Shown: positions 20,771-32,300 of the stretch, one piece after another
Layout: every line of letters begins with the position of its first letter
Position numbering within the stretch: position 1 is the stretch's first letter
NCBI GenBank assembly: GCA_007922225.1
Contig: ML679956.1
Location: 17,023,049-17,087,048 of the forward strand
Length of the DNA stretch: 64,000 nt
Source of the DNA: Emydura subglobosa
Taxonomy: Eukaryota > Chordata > Testudines > Chelidae
Reading direction: 5' to 3'
Translations under genes and position numbers: made by a program
Notes under the pieces: model-generated
Seen by the model: only the letters and a program-made list of their open reading frames with translations
Databases searched by the model: none
What the model was told of the DNA's origin: nothing

Positions 20771-21884
20771 CAGGATGGATTCAGGCAGGATCTGGGTCTT
20801 GAGCTGGATAAGTGTGCACATGGAAACACGGTGCTTTGAACTGAATGAATTTATGTGGAGGGGACACTGCTAGAGAATGTTGGATTCCATCATAGGCATT
20901 GGGGAGAGCAGAGAACCAGCATTGCCATGAGCATATTGAATTGTTATGGGAAATCCAGGCCTGGTGTAGGCTTAGTCCTTTCCTGGGGTTAATACTTCCA
21001 TATTTCAGAGGAGACTTCAACAATGTTTTTAAAACACTTTGGAGTCTTCTGACTGAAAATTCTGAAGAAGTGTAAAGTGTTGTTTATTAATATCAGGTTT
21101 GCTCTACATACACAATATCTCAGCCCCTCTAAATAAATGACTAATCCAAAATATTTGACGTAGATAAATGTGAATCCTTCCAGATTGATAGTTTGCAAAA
21201 GTCATGGAAAATAGATGAGTAGCTCTTTAAGAATTGCCTATATGGATACATGAGCTTGGAATTTTTGGCAAACATTGTCCACAGATGCCCCCACTTTAAC
21301 TTTCTTTCTCTGAGTATTATGAAGGAAGTGGCCCCAACCATTGTTTGTTCTAACTGGCAAGAGCTGTGAGCTCAGAGTGCAAAGTCAGCATCTTTAATAC
21401 TTCCCATGTCAGGTTTCATCCTTTTTCTAACCTTTGGGCATTATTTAAAAAAAAAAAAAAGTATACGGATTCCTATACATTTTAAATGCCAACCATATCA
21501 TCAATTTGTCTTTTTATTTACATTTAATAACTAATTCAAAGTTGAGATTCTTATGTTGACTAGCTTGTCACTGTGATAATTCATATGGTCTTAGCTCTTT
21601 GATGTCTACCCCCAGTGTATGTCGTCTGTTAATATAAAAGGAAAATATGTACATGTAACAGGTTGTCAAAGAAGAAAATCCTTTAGTGATAAATGTTAAC
21701 TATAGGAGGTGGCAGAAAAAATAATTTATTCTGTATATTTTGAAATACTGATTTACTGACAGGCAGCCATGACCACAAAAGAAAAATAAAAGCAATGAAA
21801 TAACAAAGGTAAATTAAGCTAGTGTCAGGACTTTCTCAAATCAGCTGTTCAGTTCTCTTCTAATTTCCACTCCTTCCTGTCATT

Positions 21885-21955
21885 GGGCCCAATCCTATGA
21901 AGTGCTGACAACCTCCTGAGATGCGCTGACCACCCTCATCGAGTAGGATTGGGCC
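21885..21955. repeat. Short inverted-repeat element
   Basis: GGGCCCAATCCTA at the left pairs with TAGGATTGGGCC at the right, around about 45 bases. Confidence 0.55.
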
Positions 21956-22860
21956 TATACATTTATTGATAAGGTTCATATCTCTGTGAACTAGACAAAA
22001 ACCTGGACATCTATTCAGAGTGGAATTGGGCATTCTCTTAATGAAATTTACCTTTTTTGTTGTCCCTGACTTTCTATCAATTAAAGGGACACTTTTAACT
22101 TAAAAACATGTATGTTGCGATTAACACATTTCTATACATAGGTTACCAAAAAACTTTTTGGATTCTTTTTCCAGAATTGCCCATATGTATCCTTATTCCT
22201 GAACAATGCAAGTCCTATGCATGAAAGTTCAGAAATATCTAGCTACCAGCATTTATCAAGGCTGCACACATATCTTCTCTTAAAGATAAGCACGTAATTA
22301 AGTGCTTTGCTAGACTGGGATCCAGACCATTCAGTCAGCACCTTGTAGGATCAAATCATTAGTGTGCAGATACCAACACACGTCCGGTTCAGCACACATC
22401 CTGTTGTTTATAGGAATTAATAAATGTCAGCTTATGGGTTATTTCCATACAGATGTAGATCAAGTATTTTCCTTCTACCCTGCTAGATTTGAGATGAAAG
22501 AATGTTACATAAAAACATCTGCAGCAGGACTTTATAATAAAGCTTTGTTGTAGCACTAAAATGGAAATATATCACCTGAGTTTTTGTTCTCACTGTGGTC
22601 TACTTGTTTGTAAGCTTTCCATAGTTTATATCCATTTTTATTTCATTGGATAGCATTGAATGAACCTGTTTTAAACTGGTGAAAATATTAGTTACTTATT
22701 TCTTGTTCACAAAAGCGTGTGAGTAAAATATTAAGCCCCCATATACAGAACAGAGATAAGCAATTCACTTAAAGTCCCCAAATGGTAGGAAACTGTTGTA
22801 GTATAAACTTAATTATTATACTGATGATATAAGTTAGCTGCAGCTTTGGTAGAGTCTATG

Positions 22861-22930
22861 GGTGAAATCCTGCTTCTGTTGAAGTCAAAATGGGGATTTT
22901 GTCATCCACTTCAGCAGGATCAGGATTTCA
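22861..22930. repeat. Short inverted-repeat element (70 bp)
   Basis: GGTGAAATCCTG at the left pairs with CAGGATTTCAC at the right. Same family as 7640-7707 and 28254-28317. Confidence 0.6.
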
Positions 22931-24810
22931 CTCTGTTAGTTAGATTGAAGATGTGGGATGTTTTTTAAACACCCTTTCAGGAACAAAAATAATTTAATTA
23001 TACATTTACATATTTATTAAAATATATACAACAATCTGAAATTTTCACTCTACCGCCTTCTTATTTGCCTTTTTAAATATTTGAAAATACAGTTTGAAAC
23101 TATCAAAAACCTCTGTTCTAAGTGAGGATAATTGGCTGTGTACAGATTTCATCTTTTCTTTCTTTATAATAGTTTTATATTGTTCATAGATGTTAGTACA
23201 AAAAAGAAGAAAACTAACTTTTTTTAAATTAATTAACACTTATTCTTGAAACGGACAGATCTGATTGGTTATACTGTTTGTGAGTTTACCAACACCTATT
23301 AGATCAAAGATTAAGGCTATTAACCAGGATGAAAAATACAGTCAGTGAGACTTTCTGAAGTCAGTGCCCCTACAAGCCACACTTTGTGCAATGTCAAGGG
23401 ACAACATAATTGTGAACTGTTTTTGATTGTAACATACTGTTTATGAACTTAATATTTTTAATGAAATTTAGTACCTCTTTTGCTTTTGTTATACTTTTTT
23501 TCCCTTTATAGCTTCCGTCCAATTTTCTTTTTTAAAAAACATAATAAATCATGTTGCTCTGTTGTTTACAGAGAGCATTCTTTCTATGTAACTTCCAGAG
23601 AATTCTAGTAACTGAAGGTGAGTATGGGGTCTTCACTGCTCCCTCAGCTTTTTTGCTTCTGTAAAGAGAAGTTGTCTCCATTAGTCTGCCACTCATTCAG
23701 CCTCAGTTTTTTAGTTCTCCTCCCAGGTGATTGGCTCCTGTGCAGTCCTCTGCTGCTGTCTTAGGCAGAAGTGGAATGAAACTGACTTGATTCTTGTAAG
23801 TTTCACTGCTGCACAGAGTTTTGGATAAATAATATTAATGAAAACTTACAAGATTGATCAAGCTTTACTCTGTTGCGGCTTTACAAAAGCATGAGCAACA
23901 TCAGAGGCACTGGAGCTGTCAGTCTACACAGGTAAGAAGTCAGAACTGCATCACTTCACACTTTGTTCATAAACTCTATGAATCTATGGTCAGAAGTGAC
24001 CATTGTGATCAACTAGTCTGATCTCTTGCACATCACAGGTCACAGAACCTCACCTACCCACTCTTGTGATAGACCCATAACCTCTGACTGAGTTACTGAA
24101 GTCCTCAAATCATGATTTAAAGACTTCAAGTTACAGAGAATCCACCATTTACTCTAGTTTAAACCAGCAAGTGACCTGCGCCCCATGCTGCAGAGGAAGG
24201 CAAACCCCCCACACCCCACCCCGAAGTCTCTGCCAATCTGACCTGAGGAAAAATTCCTTCCCGACCCCAAATCTGGCAATCAGTTAGACCCTGAGCATGT
24301 TGCAAAACCCAGCAGCCAGACATCTGAGAGAGAATTCTTTGTAGTAACTGAGCCCTCCCCATCTAATGCCCTATCTCTGTCCATTGGGAATATTTGCTAC
24401 TAGCAGTGGCAGATGAGCTCATGCCATTGTAGGCAATCTCATCATACCAACCTCTCCACCCCTCCATAAACTTATAAAGTGCAGTCTTGAACTCCATGAG
24501 TATTTTTGTCCCCACTGCTCCCCTTGAAAGGCTGTTCCAGATCTTCAGTCCTCTGATGGTAAGGAACCTTCATCTAATTTCAAACCTAAACTTGTTGATG
24601 GCCATCTTATATCCATTTATTCTTGTGGTAACATTGGAGCATAATTTAAATAATTCCTCTCCCTCTCTGGTATTTATCCCTCTGATGTATTTATAGATAA
24701 GTCATATCTCCCCTCAGCCTTCATTTGATTAGGCTAAACAAACCAAACTCCTTGTGTCTCCTCTAGTAAGGTAGGTTTTCAATTCCTGTGATCATCGTAG
24801 TAGCCCTTCT

Positions 24811-25107
24811 CTACACCTGTTCCAGTTTGATTTCATCTTTCTTAAACATGAGAGACCAGAATTGCTCACAGTATTCCAGATGAGGTCTCATCAGAGGCTT
24901 GTATAATGGTAATAACACTTCCCTATCTCTACTGGAAATGCCTTGCCTGATGTAACCTAGGATTGCATTAGCCTTTTTCACAGCTGCATCGCATTGGTGG
25001 CCCATAGTCATCCTGTGATCAGCCAATACACCCAGGTTTTTCTCTTCTTCTGTCACTTCCAAACTGATAAGTTTATAGAAAATATTCTTCTTAGTCCCTG
25101 CGTGCAT
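24811..25107 (-). pseudogene. CR1 ORF2 (reverse transcriptase) fragment
   Basis: 98 codons with SLEVTEEEKNLGVLADHRM, KKANAILGYIRQGISSRDRE and LPLYKPLMRPHLEYCEQFW, the characteristic C-terminal part of CR1 reverse transcriptase. It is cut off at both ends by stops or frameshifts. Remnant of the surrounding LINE, not a host gene. Confidence 0.8.
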
Positions 25108-27461
25108 GACTTTGCACTATTAAATTTCATCCCATTTCTATTACTCCAATTTTCAAGGTCCTTCAGATTTTCTTGTATGATATTCTGTTCCTCCACCATA
25201 ATGGCCTATCTCCCAACTTTGTGTCATCTGCAAAATTTATTAGCGCGCACACACACTTCTTGTGGCAAAATCTTGAATGAAAATGTGTTAAATAAGATTG
25301 GTCCCATGACTGATCCCTGATAAACCCCACTAGTAACCTCCCTCAAACCTGACAGTTCACTTTCCAGAATGTCTTCTCTTTAACCAGTTCCTTCTCCACC
25401 TTTCAATTCTCATATTAATCCGCATCTTCTCGAATTTAACTGATACTGTTCCACATGGGAAATTAAGTGCCTTTCTGAAATCAAAGTAGATTAGATCTCC
25501 TGCATTTTCTTTGTCTAAAAAAATCAGTTATCTTCTTAAAGAAAGAGATCAGGTTTGTCTGGCGTGATCTACCTTTTTTAAAACTATGCTGTATTTTATC
25601 CCAATTACTGTTTACCTCTATGTCCTTTAGCTACTTTGTCTTTTAAAATTTGTTCAGAGACCTTGCATACAATTGAGGTCAAAGTTATGGGCCTGTAGTT
25701 TCTTGGATCATTCTTTTTCCCTTTCTCAAAAATACATACTATATTAGCAATTCTTCAGTCATAGGGTATGACTCCTGAGTTTACAGATTCATTAAAAATC
25801 CTTACTATTGGGCTTGCAATTTCACGTGCCAGTTCCTTTAATATTGTTGGATAGAGTTTATCCAGGCCCCCCAAGTTTGGTCCCATTAAACTGTTTGAGT
25901 TTGACTTCTACCTTGGATGTGCTAATTTCTGCTTCCATATCCTCATTTCCATTATCCGCCCTGCCACTATCCCTAAGATCCTCATTAAAAACTGAGACAA
26001 AGTATTTGTTGGGCCATGCCTAGATTTTCTTTAATCTCCACCCCATCCTCAGTGCTTAGCGGTCCCACTTCTTCCCTTGTTTTCTTTTTATTTATATAGC
26101 TATAGAATCTTTAACTGTTTTTAATTTCTTATGCAAGGTCCAACTCTCCTGGGCTTTTGACAGTTCTCACTTTTCCCCTGCACTTTCTGACCTCCAAGAG
26201 GTATCTTTCCTTGCTGATCCATCCCATCTTCCATTTCTTGTAGGCTTTCTGTTTTCTCTTAATCACCTGTTTGAGATGCTTGCTCATCCAGCTTGGTCTG
26301 CAACTCTTCCCTGAGAATTTTTTCCCGTTGCTTGGGATGCAAGTTTCAGATAGCTTTTGGAACTTTTCCTTAAAGTAGTTCTAAGCCTCCTCCATATTCA
26401 GATCCTTATGTACTTCAATCCAGTCCACAACCCTAGCTAATTCCCTTAATTTTTTGAAGTTTGTGCTTTTGATATCAAGGACCCAAGTTGCAGATCTATT
26501 TTTGTTTCCTTCCATTTAATTTAAACTGAATGAGTTTGGTTACTCAAACCAAGGCTCTCCTCTACAGTCAGTTTTTCTGTTGTCCTCGCTACTTACCAAT
26601 ACTAAATCTAAAATGGCATCATCTCTTGTTGGTTTGGTGACTGTTGAAGAAATCTGTCACCTATCACATCCAGAAATATCTGGGCCCTATCATTATTAGT
26701 AGCACTTGTCCTCCAATCTATATCTGGAAAATTAGTCTCCCATAATCACACAATTTCTGGTAGTATTTATTTCATTTAAAATATTAGACAACTCTATCCA
26801 TATCCAAATCGGATCCTGGGGTCCTGTAGCAGATCCCAACTATTATCCCAGGGGAGCCTCTGTTAGCTTTCTTCCCCAAAGTGATTGTGACCTGAACAGA
26901 TTCTGTTTTATCCATTCTATCACTTCTAATTTCTTTAAAGTCTATCTCATCGTTAATGTGAAATCCTACTCCACCATCTTTCCTTTATTTCTGTCTTTCC
27001 TGAACATCACATAGCCTTCAATACCTGTACTCCAGTCATGACTACTATTGCACCATGTTGCTGTTATCCCTATCATATCTGGTTTCACTTCCTACACTAG
27101 TAATTCTAGTTTCTCCAGGCTCCTTGCATTGGAGTACAGACATCTTAGTTGTTTCTGCCCAGCTTTGTCCAGATTCCTTGCCCAATTAGGTACAGTCATT
27201 CTACTGCTAGTATCGCCTACCTGACTGTTAGTGTCATTGGTACTGGGCACTGTCTTTCCTCTAGATGTCCATTTTCCTAACCTTTGTTGTTCCTTTCTCC
27301 ATTGCAGTATATTCTTTTACTTGATTTTCCTCTCACTGTATCCTAGAATCAGGCATGTAGACTACATGAGCATCTCTTAGCTATCTCCCCCAATTCCTAC
27401 TACAAAGCTCTTTTAAGTTATTGTGCCAACCTCCATCCCAGAGGTTTATTTCTCTCCCTAC

Positions 27462-27938
27462 TCAAGTGGAGTCCATCCCATGAGAACAGTCCTCTGTCCT
27501 CTCTGGATCTGCTTTGGTGACAGGCCTATCTGTTCTTCTTAGTTGGTAGTCCCCAGTCCCAAAGACCTGCCTCTTCCTGGTGTTGGTGCAATTCTCTGAC
27601 TTCCCTCTTCTGTTCTTTCTGTCTGCAAGTCCTCTTGTCTTCTCTTTTAATTTGCAATCCTCTGTCGTCCTTGGGCTCAGAGTTCTGGCTGTCTTCATTG
27701 ACTCTTTCCCTTTTCGTGTAAGACTAGTTGCTCTTCTCTTCTTCTTTGTCCTCCCACCTTCTGCTATTGCCTGCTGTGCTCCTTCTAAATTTTCCAACTC
27801 AGCAAACCTGTTTGTGACCTCTATTTCTCCTTCACTAGCCAGTCTTTTTCTCTGCCTGCTTCTCATAGTTACAAGCTTCCACTGGCCACTTTCCTCATTG
27901 AGTAGTCTACCCTCACAGTTCTCCACTCCACCTTGCAT
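27462..27938 (-). pseudogene. CR1 ORF1-like fragment
   Basis: 158 codons, very basic, with VTMRSRQRKRLASEGEIEVT and NRFAELENLEG, similar in style to the C-terminal half of LINE ORF1 proteins. Its place at the 5' side of the minus-strand CR1 fits. There is no zinc knuckle in the remaining part. The identification rests on position and composition. Confidence 0.5.
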
Positions 27939-28253
27939 CTGTTAGTCTTGAGTTTTCCTTTCAGGTTCCTCTTGCCTTCCCTCCATCATCTGCTCAAATC
28001 CCCTTCAAAACTCAACCATCATTTCTACTTGCATCTCCAGACCTCAGATCTTCTCTTCCATCAACAGCACTTCATACAAATGACATACTTTTCAGGTACC
28101 CACTTCAAGATAATGTATATGCCACAGTTTTCACCGTCAAATAATCTTCATCCTCTTCCATTCCTTGGGACAATACTGCTGCTGCCTCTGTAACTGTCAC
28201 AGCCTTCATCACATTTGTAAGGTTTTCTTGTCAACAATAAAGGCTAAAATTGA

Positions 28254-28317
28254 GGGTGAAATCCTGGCCCCAATGGGAGTTTTCCCATTGACTTCAATTG
28301 GGCCAGGATTTCATCCC
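28254..28317. repeat. Short inverted-repeat element (64 bp)
   Basis: GGGTGAAATCCTGGCCC at the left pairs with GGGCCAGGATTTCATCCC at the right. The inner CCAATGGGAGTT/CCCATTGACTTCAATTGG also pairs. Best-preserved copy of the family seen also at 7640 and 22861. Confidence 0.65.
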
Positions 28318-28446
28318 TAGATTTTTTAAATTTTTTTAATGAAAGCTTAGAATCTGTAGAAACTGATTGCACTAGCTTTGGAAAGCTTCCTACACTCATG
28401 AGCAAGTTGATTTTTTTCTAGTCCTGATTATGTCATTATGGCATAG

Positions 28447-28865
28447 CACAGCGGTTTCCAAACTTTTTAGTAAGACAAATGACCAACAGCATTTTGTCTT
28501 TTTTTGTGACCCATCATTATATATACACACCCTCCGCCCCAATACTGCAACCCCAATCCCAGCCCAGTGGAGAGGGGGCTGGAGAATGAACTCATCCTGC
28601 AGCAGTGGCTGCTGTCCTGTGGGGCTGGTCTATGCTTCCTGCTCCAGGAGTTGCAGTGTGGTGCACGGGGTCACAGCACCATTCGATTTTTGACCTGACC
28701 AACCCTCATGAGGGGTGGTCGGGCCAACCCACAGTGGTGCTGCAATCCTGTGTGCCAGGTCACAACACCTAGAATTGAGGAGCCAAGCCCAGTCCTGCAG
28801 GACAGGAGCATGGTGAGCTTGCTTTCCAACTCCCCCCCTCCACCTTCTTCCAGCATCACTTAGCA
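28447..28865. mobile_element. Possible hAT-type element fragment
   Basis: It begins CAGCGGTTTCCAAACTTTTT, the usual first bases of MER-type hAT elements, followed by G/C-rich text ('tgtgacccatcat', 'aaccccaatcccagcc'). No matching right end or target duplication was found. Confidence 0.35.
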
Positions 28866-29291
28866 TGGCAGGGTCCTGATCTCAGTAGGAGCCTTTAGGC
28901 ATTATCATAACGTAAATAGTCAAATCCACAGCAAGAAATAATAATGTGCTGGAGGAGGGAACAAGCCAATAAAAATGGATGGAGGTAGCAAGTTACTTGG
29001 GATCCCCCTTTGTTCCCTCTATCCTCCTCCAAAACAACGTGTCGATGAACCAAGGCTTATTTATCTTGTCTTTTATGCCCTGTATATTAAGGGATGACCT
29101 CCATTTGGTACCTAGTGTCTCAGGTTGGGCATACAGTACATCTATTTTTTTTTCACACTTGACTTCCTAAAGTTTCTCAAGTTGGTTCCACCTATGTGCT
29201 ATTACTTGCTGCCATTATAACGCAATCGTATTTTGTCATCCACTTTTTTTAAGGGAATGAGATGTTAATTCTGCAGTGTTGATGTTGTACA

Positions 29292-29365
29292 ATGCCTGAT
29301 CAAGACCAAAAGGTGAAGAGCATAGAAAAGGGAACAGACAAAAATCCTCAAGGGATCACTGCAAG
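29292..29365 (+). CDS. NEK10: NEK10 coding exon 1 (start codon)
   Basis: It starts MPDQDQKVKSIEKGTDKNPQ, closely like the human N-terminus (MPDQDKKVK). A possible acceptor (CTGCAG, 29271-29276) precedes it, leaving about 15 bases of 5' UTR. The donor is GTATAG after two bases of an Arg codon. Confidence 0.92.
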
Positions 29366-32300
29366 GTATAGTATCTGATAATGGTTTAGTTTGTTTAAAT
29401 GTCACCGGTGACTTTCTGGAATTTGTACCAGCTGCCATAGTTGAATGCTGTAATGTGAAATGCTCTATACACATAGCAACTGTTACTCTGGTCACAAAGT
29501 TTATTTAGATCTTTGGTGATTTCAGGCATTCTGGAGAAACAAATAAATGGTTATGAAACTTTTGTATGCAGAAAGAAAAAATAATCTACTAAGGCAACAT
29601 CAGAGAATTGCCTTTTCTCTCACCAACATCGATCACACAAGTTGACCTTATTTATATTGAGCAGACTACTTGTTGACATGGCTATAACTTTGTCTTTTGA
29701 GTTATTAATGGATACATTATTATGTTTTATCCTAGGGATTACTCTGATCTTAAAAGACTTCGGTCTCTTTTAAATGTCCAGTCAAGCAAACAACAGGTAT
29801 TTTTAGTGGTTATTATTCAACATGTAAACAGTTGTATGATCATGCAAAATAATGATTGTGGTGGTCAGTATCAATTTTGTGCATTGTCAGAAATAGTCAA
29901 ATACGTTTTAACGAGCTCATCTGCAGTTAAATTCTCTAGAAACCTTTGGTTTTTTGACATTAGCAGAGTTTCTGTCCCATTTACACAGCGTAAAGGAATG
30001 AAATCAACCAGCTTTTTATGCTGATCTGGCATATTGTTTTTTTAAACAGCAAAATTATCTTTATTTGTTTTGCTGTGTCAACATATCTAGCAGAGTTTAT
30101 GCTATCACAGTTATTTATAGTTAAACAGCTTAACAGCTTTGTCTTTTTCCATGCCCTTTGATAATGTCCCGAGGAAGTAGTCCCCATTTTCAGCAAGAGG
30201 CAGGTTAATTATAACATGATGAAAGGAAGTGAAGGTGGCAAAACCACAAGCAAACAATTCCACCATGCATAAATAGTCTTTAGAGAATGAGATTAAAATA
30301 ATGGTAGGAAAACTTATTACACTGCTTATAAGTTTTCTAGTGTTATAACCAAGTCCTTGGGGGCCGGCCCCACACATCTCATTTGGACTTCTCTCTGCCA
30401 TTTGAAAAAAAACAGTTACATATTTTTTTTTTTAATTGGGAAAATAATGTTAATCCCTACTTCATGTAAATCCAGATAGAGATAGCTGTTACTCTGTGGT
30501 CTGGCTGGATGGCTCATTTATCTTGTTTTCCTCCATTCTATTAAATGTGATTTTTATGGGATTGACTGCTATAGGATGTCCAGTGCTTAATTTGCTGAAC
30601 CCTGGCACAGCTAGGCTTGGCAGTTCATAGCCCCAGCACCTCTGGGCTTGCTGCATCAGATATGAATGTAAAAAAAATTCCTTGAGCCCTGTCACCTCTT
30701 TCATTACAAATTAATCACTGGGCATAGCTGAAAGTCGTGACATTTAGGAGGCATTCCTGAGGAATTCATCCAAAGCCCAAATGCAGATAGATATGTACCA
30801 TAGCACGGAGAACCCTTTCTGCTTGTGAATCCATTTCTGATGCTGTACGAAGGTGTGGAGTTTGATCCAAAGGATCCTCTATAACATACAAGGCTATGTT
30901 TTTTTTTCACTGAAGTTTGCAAGATGTGAGGCAGCTGCATCGCTCAGATTTCTAAAACGTGAAAGGATATTATCACAATGAGTAACAATGGTTGGAAGCA
31001 GTGGTGTGTGTGGATTCACTGCACCTGATTACACAAACAAATGATGGTAGAAATACTTAGCATTTAAAGTTGAAATGGCTGAGTCACCTAGTACAGATAG
31101 ACCTCTAGAGTGACAGGAAATATCATGGTACCCCTGTGCACCTGTGTGAGTGAGATTGGCAGTAAAATTTCTGAAACAATGTATAATGTCAGTGGGTTAG
31201 TACAATCTGTAGTAGGCTGCCTAGAGAGTCACTGATTTCAATATTTGTCACATTTCTTCATCTACCAGTTTGATTCAGCACTGCTTTTGATCAGAGTATT
31301 AACATAGTTTTGTTTGCATTGTGTGATATCTGCATTACCTTTTTAATGGCAATTGTTGGATCTTAAGTTAAACAATATCTGAAATCCCAGTAAGAATTTG
31401 AGAAGACAAAGGCTAATATTCTCTTGGCTTGGTTACTTTCTATATAGTGTTTGCCTTATGCACAGCCTTCTTTGCATTGCAGCTTCCAGCCATTAACTTT
31501 GAAACTGCTCAAAATAGTATGACCAAGTCAGAACAATACACGAACAAGACTAATGGACAAAGAAGCCGAGGTCAATGGCAAGAGTCAACTGAAGCAGTTG
31601 AACTTGAAAACTTTAGGTAAAGATTGTACCTTTCTTTTAAACAACTATACAAAGTATGGCTGGAGTATGGACTTGGACTTTCTAACCCTAACTCCGCTAC
31701 TGTGGGTTTAAATAACCTTTAAACTTACAACATATTTTTCTTATCTTATTAATGATGGATTTTTAAAGAATAGCAAAGGTGAGGCTAACAGTGCTAAAGG
31801 TATAATTGATACTTGCAACCCAGAACCTCACTCTTTTTAACTGGTAAATGTTTGAAGGGCATATTCAATTATATGTATTCACTTCTAAACTAAAGAGGAA
31901 ATGTGAGGTTTGCAAAGTGCAACAAATAATCAGCTTAAAGATTTCCCAAGGGCAGTCAGACAGTTCAGATTGCTGTTTCATTTAGAACTTTTTCATTAGA
32001 GTTGTTATAAATATAGGAAGGAATCATAAGGCACCTAAGGTAGAATCTATTGTGTTCTTCTGATGCTGTGTGTTCTTAGGGGTACCCCTTATTTAAATAA
32101 ATATGGTTAAGAAAGTTATGCCAGCCATGCTAACTGAAAAGTTGAACATATCACATTTAGTTGGTTGAATTGCTTTTGTTACATCATCAGGGTTGTATTG
32201 TGTATAAGTGTCTTGGCTATGGGAGAGAGAGAGCACACACAACATCAGGATAATCAGGAGGTTGGATAATCAGGGGATCCTAAGCATATTCTTCAAAGCT

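Larger units (their letters stand above)
23971..27960 (-). mobile_element. Degenerate near-full-length CR1-type LINE
   Basis: Read on the minus strand, the 3' UTR is at the left (the + strand text 'atggtcagaagtgaccattgtgatcaactagtctgat' is typical CR1 tail). A reverse-transcriptase thumb-region piece follows at 24811-25107 with NLGVLADHRMTMGHQCDAA and PLMRPHLEYCEQFW. A basic ORF1-like piece lies at 27462-27938 (RQRKRLASEGEIEVTNRFAE). Between them the frame is broken by many stops and shifts, so it is inactive. It fills much of the first NEK10 intron. Edges are approximate. Confidence 0.75.
19725..29276. other. NEK10 first intron (5' of coding exon 1)
   Basis: 9.5 kb between the candidate non-coding exon and the first coding exon. 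It contains the end of the CpG island, a MIR at about 20638-20770, small inverted-repeat elements (21885-21955, 22861-22930, 28254-28317), a degenerate 4-kb CR1 (23971-27960) and a possible hAT fragment at about 28447-28865. The first-exon boundary is inferred only. Confidence 0.6.

Noticed and set aside
27462..27938. 158-codon minus-strand frame as a host gene
   Set aside because: It sits at the 5' side of a degenerate CR1 and looks like an ORF1 remnant.
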